A stretch of 64,000 bases of DNA from JAAYEA01 sp012689325 (GCA_036841525.1 DAITVZ010000006.1:37413-101412), one strand, 5' to 3'; shown: positions 25,101-32,634, counted from the stretch's first letter. Numbers and translations are program-made. The notes: generated from the letters alone by a model not told the origin.

Positions 25101-27442
25101 CGCCGCTTGCGCAGTAGCAGATAGGAAAGGAATGCAACTGCGGCGATCGCTCCCCACACGGCCCAGACGGTGTAGTTCCAGAGTCCCAGGCTCACCGGCA
25201 TCCAGACGAGGTAGGAAACCAGCACCAGGCCAAGGGCCTTGGTGAGCAGATAGCCCCTATCAAGGAAGGTTGAAAAGACAGCGCTCGTCACCGGCCAGGC
25301 TACTAAGGAGACAAGGGCCAGGCCGAGAAGCCAGACCACGATTGCGAGCGGGGTGCTCGAGCTGGCTACGCGGTTCCAGCCATAGTCAGAGACGGCTGGC
25401 AGGGCTTCCACTGGCACGTCCAGCATCAGTGGCTTCTGATATTGGGGCACGGGCAACACCACTGGCGCATCGGACCCCATGCGTGTGACCGCAGGCGCGG
25501 CGTTGAGGACATCGCCAAAGAGCCCGCGGATCTCCTGCTCGGGCAAGTCGCGGACCTTCTGGTAGATGAGCACCTTGGGATGATCATAGACGCTGAAACT
25601 CTCGTCGGCGGCATCGTCCACGAACGTCAGTCCCCAGATGGAAGGGTAGGACATGGCCGTGTGCGCGAGCTCGAAGCCCAGACGCTCGGTGAAGAGCAGC
25701 TCATAGTACTTGAGCTCCACGGGGTACCGCCAGGGCAGCCGCCGGATGGCCCCATACAGCCGCGGGGTAGCCAGCACGATATAGTCGGATCGCTGCATGG
25801 TCTGAATCAGATGCTGAAGCTTGGCCTCTGGGGCCATGTCGTGATAGATGTCAAAGGTCACGTTGCCGGCCAGCCTGGACCGATTGAACCCTTCGAGGGC
25901 CAGGTCCACCGGCAGGGCGTCATCCCAAGCTTCCGCGCTCACCGTGGAGCCACGCGGGGCATTGGCGTATAGCCACCGAGAAGCGTCGTGCCAGGTGTGC
26001 GGCTTGGCATAGATGCTCATGAAAGCCAGCGCCCAGACCAGCGTCGGGAGCAGGATGGCCACTACCGTGAGGGTGCTCACCACCCGCGAGAACCGCTCCG
26101 CTACGCTCGGGCTCACTTGCCGATCGGCCGTCAGGTGCGCCTGGACCCAGGGACGTGCCGCCAGATCGCGCCCCCAGCGGCCAAGGAGCCTCGCGACGCC
26201 GAGCACCAGCCAGGCCCCCAGGACGCACAGCGCTGGGACCAGCGGCAGCATGTACCGCATGAACTTGACCTCGTACCGGCCCACCACGGCCAAGTAGGGG
26301 AGTACCCAGCCAAGGAGCACCGCCATGCCACGCAGCCGATCGTCATAATACAGGGCGTGCATGGCGCGATGCCACCAGTTAAGGCCGCCTGCGCCACGCG
26401 GCCGAAGGAGTGTCCATACGATCAAAGCAGCTGCCGCTATCACGCCCGCAAAGGCAGCGATTCCCAGCGGCCAGCCCAGCCCCCAGCGCCCGAGGTTGCC
26501 CAGGTGGTACAGGTAGGGAAGGGTGTTGATATACTGGCGGGTGAATGGCCAGTCGTTCGCGCCGCTGACCATCTCGGATTGGTTCGCGAGGGCGGCGAGA
26601 TACGTCTGGGGGTCAAGGAAGACATAGAACTCAAAGACACCGTAGATCAACAGGGCGCCCAAGAGAACCAGAAAGACATAGCGGAGCCCGTGCAGCCAGG
26701 GTCGGCGCACCCTCTTGGCGGCGGGACCCAGGGCCCAGAGCAGCAGGGAGACGACAACCGCTGCAAGGGTGGTTGCTCCGCTGACCTTGCAGGCCATAGC
26801 CCCGCCCAGCGACAGCCCGAGGAGAAGCGCGTTGCGCCAACCGCCGCGGCGCGCCAAGCGCAGCCCCCAGCACAGGGCGCCGGTGGCGAACATGGCCAAG
26901 GCCAGATCAACGGTCATAAAGTGGCTGAGCTGTATGTGCGTGACGCTGAAAGCCAGGAAGGCGGCGCCAAGCAATCCCGCGCCGGGGCCAAAGAGCGCCG
27001 CGCCGATGGCGTATGCCAGCACAACCGTGATCAGGGCAAAGACAACCGTCACGGCGCGCCCGACGACAAAGTAACCATCGTAGGTGTCGAACTGTGGGTA
27101 GCCAAGCCAGCGCAGCGCCGCAGTCGTGGCGCGGTAGATGTAGATCGGGAGGGTGCCGTACGCGAGGTCGTAATGACCGCCGTCGGCCGGATTGATGCGA
27201 CGAGGGTTCAGCGTGCTGACGTCGGGGTCGGCCAGGTTGCGCCAGTCGGGCGGCCAGGGCAGGGAGATGCGTCCCATCGTATTGGCCAGGTGGCGCTCGT
27301 CGGGATGGGGATATGCCCCGAAGTCGGCGTCCCACCCCAGGCCATAGATGCGCAGGGCGCCAGCGCACAGCAGGATGATCGCCAATGCCACAAACGCCAG
27401 GTTGCGGCGCCAAGTTGGGCCCAGTCGGTCTTGCAGCGACAC
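22115..27442 (-). CDS. Giant membrane protein: GT39-like region, DUF2298 region and TPR tail
   Basis: This 1775-residue protein has three parts. Residues 1 to about 640 resemble GT39 polyprenyl-phosphate sugar transferases, with YPHPDERH near residue 46 and many membrane segments. Residues about 760-1500 match DUF2298 (Chlor_Arch_YYY type), with GGYINYYYYGLF and FLFADLHPHTINIPF. Residues about 1610-1775 are four or five TPR repeats. The start is a GTG at 27442, because GGAGG lies seven bases upstream; an ATG at 27463 has no ribosome site. It probably glycosylates a surface polymer or protein, with the TPRs as a docking arm; this is inference. The MTAP gene follows on the same strand. Confidence 0.8.
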   Translation of the reverse strand: MSLQDRLGPTWRRNLAFVALAIILLCAGALRIYGLGWDADFGAYPHPDERHLANTMGRISLPWPPDWRNLADPDVSTLNPRRINPADGGHYDLAYGTLPIYIYRATTAALRWLGYPQFDTYDGYFVVGRAVTVVFALITVVLAYAIGAALFGPGAGLLGAAFLAFSVTHIQLSHFMTVDLALAMFATGALCWGLRLARRGGWRNALLLGLSLGGAMACKVSGATTLAAVVVSLLLWALGPAAKRVRRPWLHGLRYVFLVLLGALLIYGVFEFYVFLDPQTYLAALANQSEMVSGANDWPFTRQYINTLPYLYHLGNLGRWGLGWPLGIAAFAGVIAAAALIVWTLLRPRGAGGLNWWHRAMHALYYDDRLRGMAVLLGWVLPYLAVVGRYEVKFMRYMLPLVPALCVLGAWLVLGVARLLGRWGRDLAARPWVQAHLTADRQVSPSVAERFSRVVSTLTVVAILLPTLVWALAFMSIYAKPHTWHDASRWLYANAPRGSTVSAEAWDDALPVDLALEGFNRSRLAGNVTFDIYHDMAPEAKLQHLIQTMQRSDYIVLATPRLYGAIRRLPWRYPVELKYYELLFTERLGFELAHTAMSYPSIWGLTFVDDAADESFSVYDHPKVLIYQKVRDLPEQEIRGLFGDVLNAAPAVTRMGSDAPVVLPVPQYQKPLMLDVPVEALPAVSDYGWNRVASSSTPLAIVVWLLGLALVSLVAWPVTSAVFSTFLDRGYLLTKALGLVLVSYLVWMPVSLGLWNYTVWAVWGAIAAVAFLSYLLLRKRRLSVTAFWREHRRLLAFELVFLAAFAAGLLLRLGNPDIWHPVNGGEKPMEFGFLNAILRSSTMPPLDPFFSGGYINYYYYGLFAVSTLVKLSGLMPGVAFNLIIATLFALTVSGCFSVVATLTGRKLFGVVAGFLVVWVGPLSGAFPVRGRGGFGEVVSALQQLADPDTSGALARLWQGFWRWLGPATLPLRTDWFWDASRSHGFYENTITEFPFWSFLFADLHPHTINIPFTILSIALALRIAQGVRQVTETEGHTQERLRAAPWLVGFLAALVLGTLAVTNSWDFPAFALVAFGALLLAHAPRDGDDQPAGWRRKVRTILAATVGALALAGLGLALFFPFFTHFQAFIKGIGLVRYPTEFNYYWSFFGLFLFVLATYVVWRVAGRRATARSFSAEVSVASTSAEDGPRDAPLPDATPSPLVLDLDALAAEVPDVLALAEPVPSLLLGDEVPSAAVAAAPAKAPEATARSRLLAWLSSKWVFLVSLALLPLLLGIAQLLYPDVNWRQLLTLWSIAELILLSLAAMGRADLILPERFALWLGLAGLLISIGVEVIYIRDHLGDTWYRMNTIFKFYIQAWVLLALSAAACLGVLLRSWWVRRHALGAIWKVILGGLLLLAAAYPLVAIQSRWRDRFPAPPAWGTLDGLAYMETATYNWDGHQIYLEPDLKAIKWLIDNLEGTPIILQAPYGYYRENGVRIAVNTGLPTVLNPLHENEQRYDELIGPRHRDAEQMYRSMDAEETARLLAKYGVSYVYVGPFERSVYSEASLAKFDAMSEYLALVYDEDTVRIYRVLDQVRREFAGYVSGAAQAVAIPTVAPRAESSISRDALKTLERAAKADPGNAGLQFELGDRYRQLGRPEDAARVFEASLELHPEDVAMYHTLGDTYALMGDLEQALAQYARAVAVAPDNPAALNKLGMAYLERQHWGEAAQAFERATQADPGFAESFFHLGTALESQGDRTGARRAYTQAMQIGVGTDWEDRAAERLQAIGAN

Positions 27443-27503
27443 GGAGCAACCTCCAGCGGCCATAGTGCAACAGGGCTATTGTAGCGGAATCCCGGGGCAG
27501 GTC

Positions 27504-27542
27504 AAAAAGCAAAGAGCCCACTGGCGACCCAGCAGGCCCTTT
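27504..27542 (-). terminator. Rho-independent terminator of ssrA
   Basis: Read on the minus strand, an outer stem AAAGGGCC/GGCTCTTT (8 bp, one G-U pair), a small internal loop and an inner stem CTGG/CCAG with a 4-nt loop are followed by GC and five T residues. It begins 14 bases after the tmRNA 3' end. Confidence 0.8.
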
Positions 27543-27555
27543 ACTTTACATAACA

Positions 27556-27999
27556 TGGAGATGGCGGGAATCGAACCCGCGTCCAAAGAGTTCGCCCGCA
27601 AGCTTCTACAAGCTTAGCTGGTCTGTTGTTTCTCGCCCAACGACCACCCGTCCAGCAAGGATGTCATTAGGCCAGCCGATGATCTTGAGCCTCCTTATCG
27701 ACATGGGGAAGCAGCACCCCGACTTTTATTACGCCCAGGGCTTGTCCCATCGGGGTGGGGGCAAGGTGGACGTGACCGCGGTTAGGCGGTCAGGGCCAGG
27801 AATGCGCTAGGACCGCTTACGCAGCGCCGGCTGGGGATGCGCAAGGCACCCCTGCCCAAGGCTGCTTAGGCAGCCATCGCGTATTCGTAGGCCGGGAGTT
27901 TGGCTGTTTTGCCAGTTATTGTTTGCCCCATTTTACGAGAGCGAGGCGCCTCGGCTTGCAGCTCACGGACAGCCGTCCCTGTCGAAACCTGTCATCCCC
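27556..27999 (-). ncRNA. ssrA: Transfer-messenger RNA (tmRNA)
   Basis: tmRNA rescues stalled ribosomes and adds a degradation tag. On the minus strand the 5' end GGGGATGAC pairs with the 3' end CATCTCC, and a T-arm GGTTCGATTCC is intact. The final encoded base is the discriminator A at 27556. CCA is not encoded and must be added. The most likely tag frame ends in PAYEYAMAA with the stop TAA at 27868-27866, and starts at a GGG near 27928. The other frame, beginning GCA AAC AAT, has no early stop and does not end like a tag. At about 444 nt it is longer than the usual 350-400. smpB lies immediately upstream. Confidence 0.93.
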
Positions 28000-28067
28000 T
28001 GGATCAAGATCCGACTGGCAATCCAAACCCCACCATATCAACATCCCAAGGTGCATGGAACACCCAT

Positions 28068-28096
28068 ACTGTACCACAGATCACGTCGCGCGTCAA
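28068..28096 (-). promoter_or_regulatory. Promoter of ssrA
   Basis: On the minus strand a -35 TTGACG (28096-28091) and a -10 TACAGT (28073-28068) have a 17-bp spacer. They lie in the gap after smpB. The predicted start near 28061 gives a leader of about 60 nt to be trimmed from mature tmRNA. Confidence 0.6.
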
Positions 28097-28114
28097 GTAC
28101 CGCCAAGGACGCGA

Positions 28115-28579
28115 TCAGTAATCCTGCTCTTTCAGCGCGCGCTGGATGGAACGGTCCGCTTCCTTCTGCGCCAGCGCCTCTCGCTTGTCATAGAGTTTCT
28201 TGCCGCGAACCACGGCGATCTCCACCTTGGCCAGGTTGTTGAGCAAGTACATCCGCAACGGGACAATGGTGATGCCCTTCTCCTTGACCTGACTGTGCAG
28301 GCGCAGGATCTCTCGTCGATGCAGCAAGAGCTTGCGATCCTGGCGCGGGTCGTGGTTGGCGCGGTTCCCCTGGTCATAGGGCGCGATGTGCACGTTGACC
28401 ATCCAGGCCTCGCCGTTGCGGAAGGTGACATAGCCATCCTTGAGGTTGACGCGGCCGGCGCGAACCGACTTGATCTCCGTCCCGGTCAGCACCAAGCCGG
28501 CCTCGAGCTTGTCATCCACGAAATAGTCGTGATAGGCTTTGCGGTTTACCGCGACGTCTCTTACCTTGTCGTCTTTCAT
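28115..28579 (-). CDS. smpB: tmRNA-binding protein SmpB
   Basis: SmpB carries tmRNA to stalled ribosomes. All core motifs are present: RKAYHDYFVDDKLEAGLVLTGTEIKS near the N-terminus, VNVHIAPYDQGNRANHDPRQDRKLLLHRREI, and a basic C-terminal tail. The length of 154 residues is normal. The ATG overlaps the stop of the upstream S41 protease gene by 4 bp (ATGA), so the two are translationally coupled. ssrA follows about 115 bp downstream. Confidence 0.96.
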   Translation of the reverse strand: MKDDKVRDVAVNRKAYHDYFVDDKLEAGLVLTGTEIKSVRAGRVNLKDGYVTFRNGEAWMVNVHIAPYDQGNRANHDPRQDRKLLLHRREILRLHSQVKEKGITIVPLRMYLLNNLAKVEIAVVRGKKLYDKREALAQKEADRSIQRALKEQDY

Positions 28580-29817
28580 CGCGCCTGCTTCTCAAGGAGA
28601 TACTCGATCGCGCGCTGCAGTTGCGCGTCCTGGTCAGAGAGCACGGCGGAGGGATCCATCTCGACCAGGATGTCCGGCTCCAATCCCTCGCCATCGATCC
28701 CACGGCCATTCGGCGTGTACCAGCGCGCGATGGTCAGCACCAAAGAGGAGCCATCGCTCAGAGCGTAGGGTATCTGCATAGACCCTTTGCCGAAGGTGGT
28801 CGAGCCAATCAGCGTCCCACGCTGGCGATCCTGGACAGCCCCCGCCACGATCTCGGAGGCGCTAGCGCTGCCCTCGTTTACCAGGACCACCAGCGGGATC
28901 TCGGTGGCGATCCCGCCGCCCCGTGCGGTATACTCGACGCCCTCATCGCCCAGGCTCTTTCGCTCTATCAGCACGAGCCCCCGATCCAGGAACTCGCTGG
29001 CGATATCCACCGCCGCCGAGAGCAAGCCTCCTGGGTTGTTCCGCAGGTCGAGGATCAGGCCAGTTGGGCGCTGCTTTATCAGATCGGCGAGCGCCTCGTG
29101 CACCTGATCGCTCGCCTGGGCGTTGAACTCGTTGAGCCGCAGGTATCCCGGCCCCTCCGGCAAGACCCTGTACTCCACCGTGGCAAAGTCGAGCTTGGCG
29201 CGCACGATGGTGACCTCGAACTCGCTCGCCTCGTCCTCGGCCAGCCGCCGGACAAGCAGGCGAACAGAGGTACCCTCAGGGCCGCGGATCAGCGCCACCG
29301 CCTGGAGCACGCCGAGCCCCTCGAGCGGGCGGCCGTCCGCCTCCAAGATAATGTCGCCAGCGCGGATTCCGGCTTGCTCCGCGGGGCTGTTCGGCAGCGG
29401 CGCCACCACGGTCAAGAAGCCATCGACATTGTTCACCGACGCGCCAATGCCCTCAAAACTGCCGCTGAGGTCCTCTTCCAGGACAGCGGCCGCTGCTGGG
29501 TCGACCCAAACCGTATGGTCGTCGCCCAGGGAGTCCACCGTGCCACGGATCGCCCCGTAGATCATCTCTTGCTGATCGAGCGGCGCCTCGGTGTAAAAGC
29601 TCTCCTCGATGCGGTGCCAGGCCTCCCAGTACACGCGGAAGCTCTGCTCGAGCTCCTCGGAGACCTCCCCAACGGGGTACTGGACATCCGGGCGGCTGAA
29701 CCAGGATACGCCATAACCCGCCAGAAAGGTGCCCGTCAGGAGCGCACCCGACAGTGTCGCCATCGCCAGCAGCCGAAGTAGTGGCTGCGCCTTCTGGTCT
29801 CCACTCTTGTTCGTCAT
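28576..29817 (-). CDS. S41 C-terminal processing (tail-specific) protease
   Basis: This CtpA/Prc-family serine protease has 413 residues, with an N-terminal membrane segment at about residues 18-36. A PDZ domain follows (EGIGASVNNVDGFLTVVAPLPNSPAEQAGIRAGDII), then the S41 domain with the catalytic Ser in NEGSASASEIVAGA and the Lys in TTFGKGSMQ, 25 residues later. It should cut the C-termini of proteins outside the membrane. It is the second of two tandem S41 genes; each overlaps the next gene by 4 bp, ending in smpB. It ends in basic residues and has no other domain. Confidence 0.92.
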   Translation of the reverse strand: MTNKSGDQKAQPLLRLLAMATLSGALLTGTFLAGYGVSWFSRPDVQYPVGEVSEELEQSFRVYWEAWHRIEESFYTEAPLDQQEMIYGAIRGTVDSLGDDHTVWVDPAAAAVLEEDLSGSFEGIGASVNNVDGFLTVVAPLPNSPAEQAGIRAGDIILEADGRPLEGLGVLQAVALIRGPEGTSVRLLVRRLAEDEASEFEVTIVRAKLDFATVEYRVLPEGPGYLRLNEFNAQASDQVHEALADLIKQRPTGLILDLRNNPGGLLSAAVDIASEFLDRGLVLIERKSLGDEGVEYTARGGGIATEIPLVVLVNEGSASASEIVAGAVQDRQRGTLIGSTTFGKGSMQIPYALSDGSSLVLTIARWYTPNGRGIDGEGLEPDILVEMDPSAVLSDQDAQLQRAIEYLLEKQAR

Positions 29818-31145
29818 CTGTCACCCTCGGATTGCTCGGCCAGATACTGCAACGCCCGATCCAACTGCGGGTCGTTCCCTGCCTGCATGTCTTCCGTTGT
29901 CCGCGGCACCAGGATGTCCGGATCAAGCCCCAGGCCATTGATCGGTCGCCGGTGCGGCGTCAGCCAGTGGGCGGCGGTCACGTGCAGGCTCGAGCCATCG
30001 CTGAGCTCGTGAACGTATTGCATGGAACCCTTGCCATAGGTCTTTTCGCCGATTAGGACGCCCCGCGCATAGTCCTGGATCGCGCCGGCGACAATCTCGG
30101 CCGCGCTGGCGGTTCCCTCATCCACGAGGACCACCAAGCGCCCCTCGGCGTACGACGTAGCCGCGTCGGGAATCATATAGGCTTGCTCAACCAACTCGCC
30201 GTCCTCCCCGCGTCGCCTTTCGTAGAGCAGCACGCCCTCCGGGAGCAGCTTGCTGGCCACCTCACCGGAGGCGCTCAGCAAGCCGCCACGGTTCCCTCGC
30301 AAGTCCAGGACAATCTCCGAAATCCCCTGCTCGCGAATCTCGGCCAGGGCGCCAGCCAGCTCGTCACCCGTGGGCTCGGCAAAGAAAGTCAGCTGCACGT
30401 AACCAACCTGGCCATCCTGCAAGGGTTCCCAGGTGACCGTGATCTGCTTGATCTCGGCGCGAACCACTGGCACGAGTAGCAGGTCCTCCTGGTCCTGGCG
30501 CTGGATGCCAAGGGTCACCGTGGTCCCCACGGGCCCGCGAATGAGCAACACCACCTCGTCCTGTGACAGGCCATCCACCGCGACGCCGTCCACCTGCGCG
30601 ATGATGTCTCCGGCGCGCAGGCCTGCCCCTTCCGCCGGCTGGCCCGGCATGATCGCCGAGATGAACGGCTGTCCTTCCTCGGTCATGCCGACATAGGCGC
30701 CGATGCCGCCAAAGCTGCCCTCGTATCCGCTCTTGTCTAGCTCGGCCTGGGGCGGCTCGACAAAAGAGGTGTGTGGATCACCCAGCGTGCCGACAAGCCC
30801 GCGAATGGCGCCATAGGCGGCCGCCTGGTAATCCAGGGCCTGCTCGGAGTAGAAATCGCGCTGGATCAGCTCCCATGCCTCGGAAAAGGGCTGCAAGCGC
30901 GAGCCCGGAGTTGCCTGTTCATCGGCGGCGCCACTCTCCGCTTGCGCGGAAGCGTCACCTCGCGCGGGATCCGCAGCCTGTGCATCGGGCGGTGGGGTAG
31001 GGGGGCGCACTTCGCTCACCCCAGGGGCAGATGGGCGAAGCGATCTCCCGTACCAACCGATTCCCAAGCCTGCAAGAAACGATGCGCCGCTCAAGCACAG
31101 GGCGCCAAACACCGCCGCAACAAGCCAAACAGACGATTTCCGCAT
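29814..31145 (-). CDS. S41 C-terminal processing protease (first of the tandem pair)
   Basis: This 443-residue paralog of the neighbouring protease has an N-terminal membrane anchor at about residues 7-30, then a Pro/Ala/Glu-rich linker. A PDZ domain (FGGIGAYVGMTEEGQPFISAIMPGQPAEGAGLRAGDI) and the S41 domain follow. The catalytic Ser is in DEGTASAAEIVAGA and the Lys in KTYGKGSMQ. The ATG at 31145 was chosen because the anchor starts there and GGAAGG lies seven bases upstream. It is the first gene of the S41-S41-smpB operon and diverges from the recombinase gene across a 450-bp gap. Confidence 0.92.
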   Translation of the reverse strand: MRKSSVWLVAAVFGALCLSGASFLAGLGIGWYGRSLRPSAPGVSEVRPPTPPPDAQAADPARGDASAQAESGAADEQATPGSRLQPFSEAWELIQRDFYSEQALDYQAAAYGAIRGLVGTLGDPHTSFVEPPQAELDKSGYEGSFGGIGAYVGMTEEGQPFISAIMPGQPAEGAGLRAGDIIAQVDGVAVDGLSQDEVVLLIRGPVGTTVTLGIQRQDQEDLLLVPVVRAEIKQITVTWEPLQDGQVGYVQLTFFAEPTGDELAGALAEIREQGISEIVLDLRGNRGGLLSASGEVASKLLPEGVLLYERRRGEDGELVEQAYMIPDAATSYAEGRLVVLVDEGTASAAEIVAGAIQDYARGVLIGEKTYGKGSMQYVHELSDGSSLHVTAAHWLTPHRRPINGLGLDPDILVPRTTEDMQAGNDPQLDRALQYLAEQSEGDR

Positions 31146-31218
31146 GAGAGAGGGCCTTCCGCTTATGTTAAACGATTGCCGATTATTGACATAATCGCTA
31201 GGCATGTTAACTATTGCT

Positions 31219-31247
31219 ATTCTAGCACATATCGGGGACAGAACCAA
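31219..31247 (-). promoter_or_regulatory. Candidate promoter of the S41-S41-smpB operon
   Basis: On the minus strand a -35 TTGGTT (31247-31242) and a -10 TAGAAT with an extended TG element (31224-31219) are 17 bp apart. The palindrome at 31180-31197 would lie in the leader about 15-32 bases after the predicted start. Confidence 0.5.
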
Positions 31248-31486
31248 AAGCCTGCGCCTCCGGCCAGGGCCGGTCACATCCCAGTGGCCGAGGTGGAGCA
31301 CAGGACGGCCAGGCCGTGCTCCGAACAGGGTCACCACAACGAATCGAGACGGGTGTGCGCGAGCCAACCAAGGAGCGATGCGTCGACTGCGCGCGCGGGT
31401 TCGGCCAGTCACATGCTCGGTGCTACGTGGGCTTGAGCACGCGGCCACAAGACAACCAGCGATCGGAGAAGCCTGTTTGGGGGGGC

Positions 31487-31515
31487 TTGACACCCGGACA
31501 AGGTTATGGTATAAT
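31487..31515 (+). promoter_or_regulatory. Perfect consensus sigma70 promoter of the tyrosine recombinase gene
   Basis: TTGACA (31487-31492) and TATAAT (31510-31515) are separated by exactly 17 bp, a full consensus match. The -10 element and start site lie in the left arm of the recombinase-site-like palindrome. Confidence 0.85.
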
Positions 31516-31548
31516 ACTTCGCATAATGTCACTTATACGAAGTATTAT
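31511..31548. repeat. dif/lox-like palindromic recombination-site candidate
   Basis: Fifteen-bp arms (31511-31525 and 31534-31548) are inverted copies with one mismatch around an 8-bp spacer ATGTCACT. Read in dif format the core (31516-31543) is an 11-bp arm ACTTCGCATAA, a 6-bp centre TGTCAC and an 11-bp arm TTATACGAAGT. The left arm shares the CGCATAA-TGT junction with E. coli dif. Aligned by eye over 34 bp (31513-31546), 25 bases equal the P1 loxP site. It is 46 bp upstream of a tyrosine recombinase start codon. Confidence 0.7.
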
Positions 31549-31593
31549 CTGCGCGAACACCCTGATCTCCGCCCCACTCACAAGGAGCGCCTG

Positions 31594-32634
31594 ATGACCA
31601 TCGATGAGGCCATGCAAGCATTTGCTGATCATATCCGTGCGGCGCAGTCAGAGGGCACGGCCCGAACCTATGCGACGGGCGTCAGCCACCTGCGAGCCTA
31701 CCTGCTGGAGCAAGGACTACCCGCCGAGAGCACCCCCGTCGACCGCCTCGATCTTCCTATCGCCACCGGCTTTGTCACCTGGCTCTACGAGTACCTCCTT
31801 GTAGAGACCGCCGACGGCGACCCGGAGCAGATCTCGCAGCCGACCAAGGCAACCTATCTGGCGGCCATCTCGCGCTTCTTCGAGTATCTCATCGTCGAGT
31901 CGCAGGCGCTAGCGATGTCGCTTGATGATTATGACAAGTTGCGAAAGGCCATCGCGCGGGCCAGCAAGGTCCATGCACGTCAGCAACTGCCGCCGGACAA
32001 GCTGCCCTCGCACCAGATCGTGGAGGCGCTTCTCGCTGAGGTGAGGATGCCGCCTCCCTTGCCGGAAGGGACGCCCCCCGGGGAGCAGCGCCGCCGGCAG
32101 TTGGCGCACTTGCGCGACGTGGCCATCATCGAGTCCCTGCTCAGTTCGGGGATGCGCGTCTCCGAGTTGGTTCGGCTCCGCAGAGGCAATCTGTTGCACG
32201 ACGATCGCGGCGCGCTGCTCAAGCACACCAAGGGGAACCGGGAGCGCGAGATCCTCTTTTCCGACGCGGCCTGGGAGGCCATCTGGGCCTATCTCGCCGA
32301 GCGCCAGGACGGCGCGCAGGTTCGCGCGCTGGCTGATTTGCCCGTGTTCTCCCGCCATGACCGGCGCGCCGGAGCAAAGCCGCTGCCTCTCTCGACGCGC
32401 AGCGTAGAGAACATCCTCCTGGACCTGGCCGCGCGCGCCGGTATCCTGGAACGCTTCCACCTGACGCCCCATACCCTGCGCCACTTTTTCGCCACCGAGT
32501 TCCTGAGCCAGACAGGCAACCTGGCCTTGACCCAGTACGCGCTTGGGCACGCCTCCCCGAACACGACGCGCATCTATGCTCAGACGAAGCGAGAGGACTT
32601 TCGTCGGGCGCACCGGCAGGTTTTCGGGGAGTAG
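31594..32634 (+). CDS. Tyrosine recombinase (XerC/XerD/integrase family)
   Basis: This site-specific DNA recombinase has 346 residues. The N-terminal SAM-like core-binding domain spans about 1-125, with the catalytic domain after it. All active-site residues are visible: Arg188 (SSGMRVSEL), Lys213 (HTKGNRE), His293 and Arg296 (HTLRHFFAT), His319 (LGHASPNTT) and the nucleophile Tyr328 (RIYAQ). It is slightly longer than XerC/XerD (about 300), with an insert between the two domains (PPPLPEGTPPGEQ). The ATG has AAGGAG six bases upstream. There is no phage or transposon cargo. The palindrome in its promoter could be its target. Whether it is the chromosome-dimer resolvase or a separate system is open. 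Confidence 0.93.
   Translation: MTIDEAMQAFADHIRAAQSEGTARTYATGVSHLRAYLLEQGLPAESTPVDRLDLPIATGFVTWLYEYLLVETADGDPEQISQPTKATYLAAISRFFEYLIVESQALAMSLDDYDKLRKAIARASKVHARQQLPPDKLPSHQIVEALLAEVRMPPPLPEGTPPGEQRRRQLAHLRDVAIIESLLSSGMRVSELVRLRRGNLLHDDRGALLKHTKGNREREILFSDAAWEAIWAYLAERQDGAQVRALADLPVFSRHDRRAGAKPLPLSTRSVENILLDLAARAGILERFHLTPHTLRHFFATEFLSQTGNLALTQYALGHASPNTTRIYAQTKREDFRRAHRQVFGE

Larger units (their letters stand above)
31146..31593. promoter_or_regulatory. Divergent control region between S41 operon and recombinase gene
   Basis: This 448-bp gap holds both promoters and several repeats, listed separately. Two AT-rich islands (31160-31240 and 31505-31550) stand out in otherwise GC-rich DNA. The first contains a perfect palindrome CGATTAT-TGAC-ATAATCG (31180-31197) between two ATGTTAA copies (31165 and 31204). 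The middle part (31250-31480) is GC-rich with a hairpin built on ACGGCC/GGCCGT (31305-31317) closed by GGAGC/GCTCC. I see no open frame with a ribosome site in it and no known RNA. Confidence 0.5.

Noticed and set aside
27560..27925. The GCA AAC AAT frame of the tmRNA as the tag
   Set aside because: No stop for more than 30 codons and no typical tag end, whereas the adjacent frame gives a YAMAA end and stop.
28621..29781. A long frame of 386 codons on the plus strand opposite an S41 protease gene
   Set aside because: It is fully antisense to a protein with clear PDZ and S41 motifs, has no ribosome site and shows no family features. High GC makes such mirror frames common throughout the window.
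31262..31480. A non-coding RNA (6S, RNase P or SRP) in the divergent gap
   Set aside because: No core motif of any of these RNAs was found. Only a single hairpin is visible.
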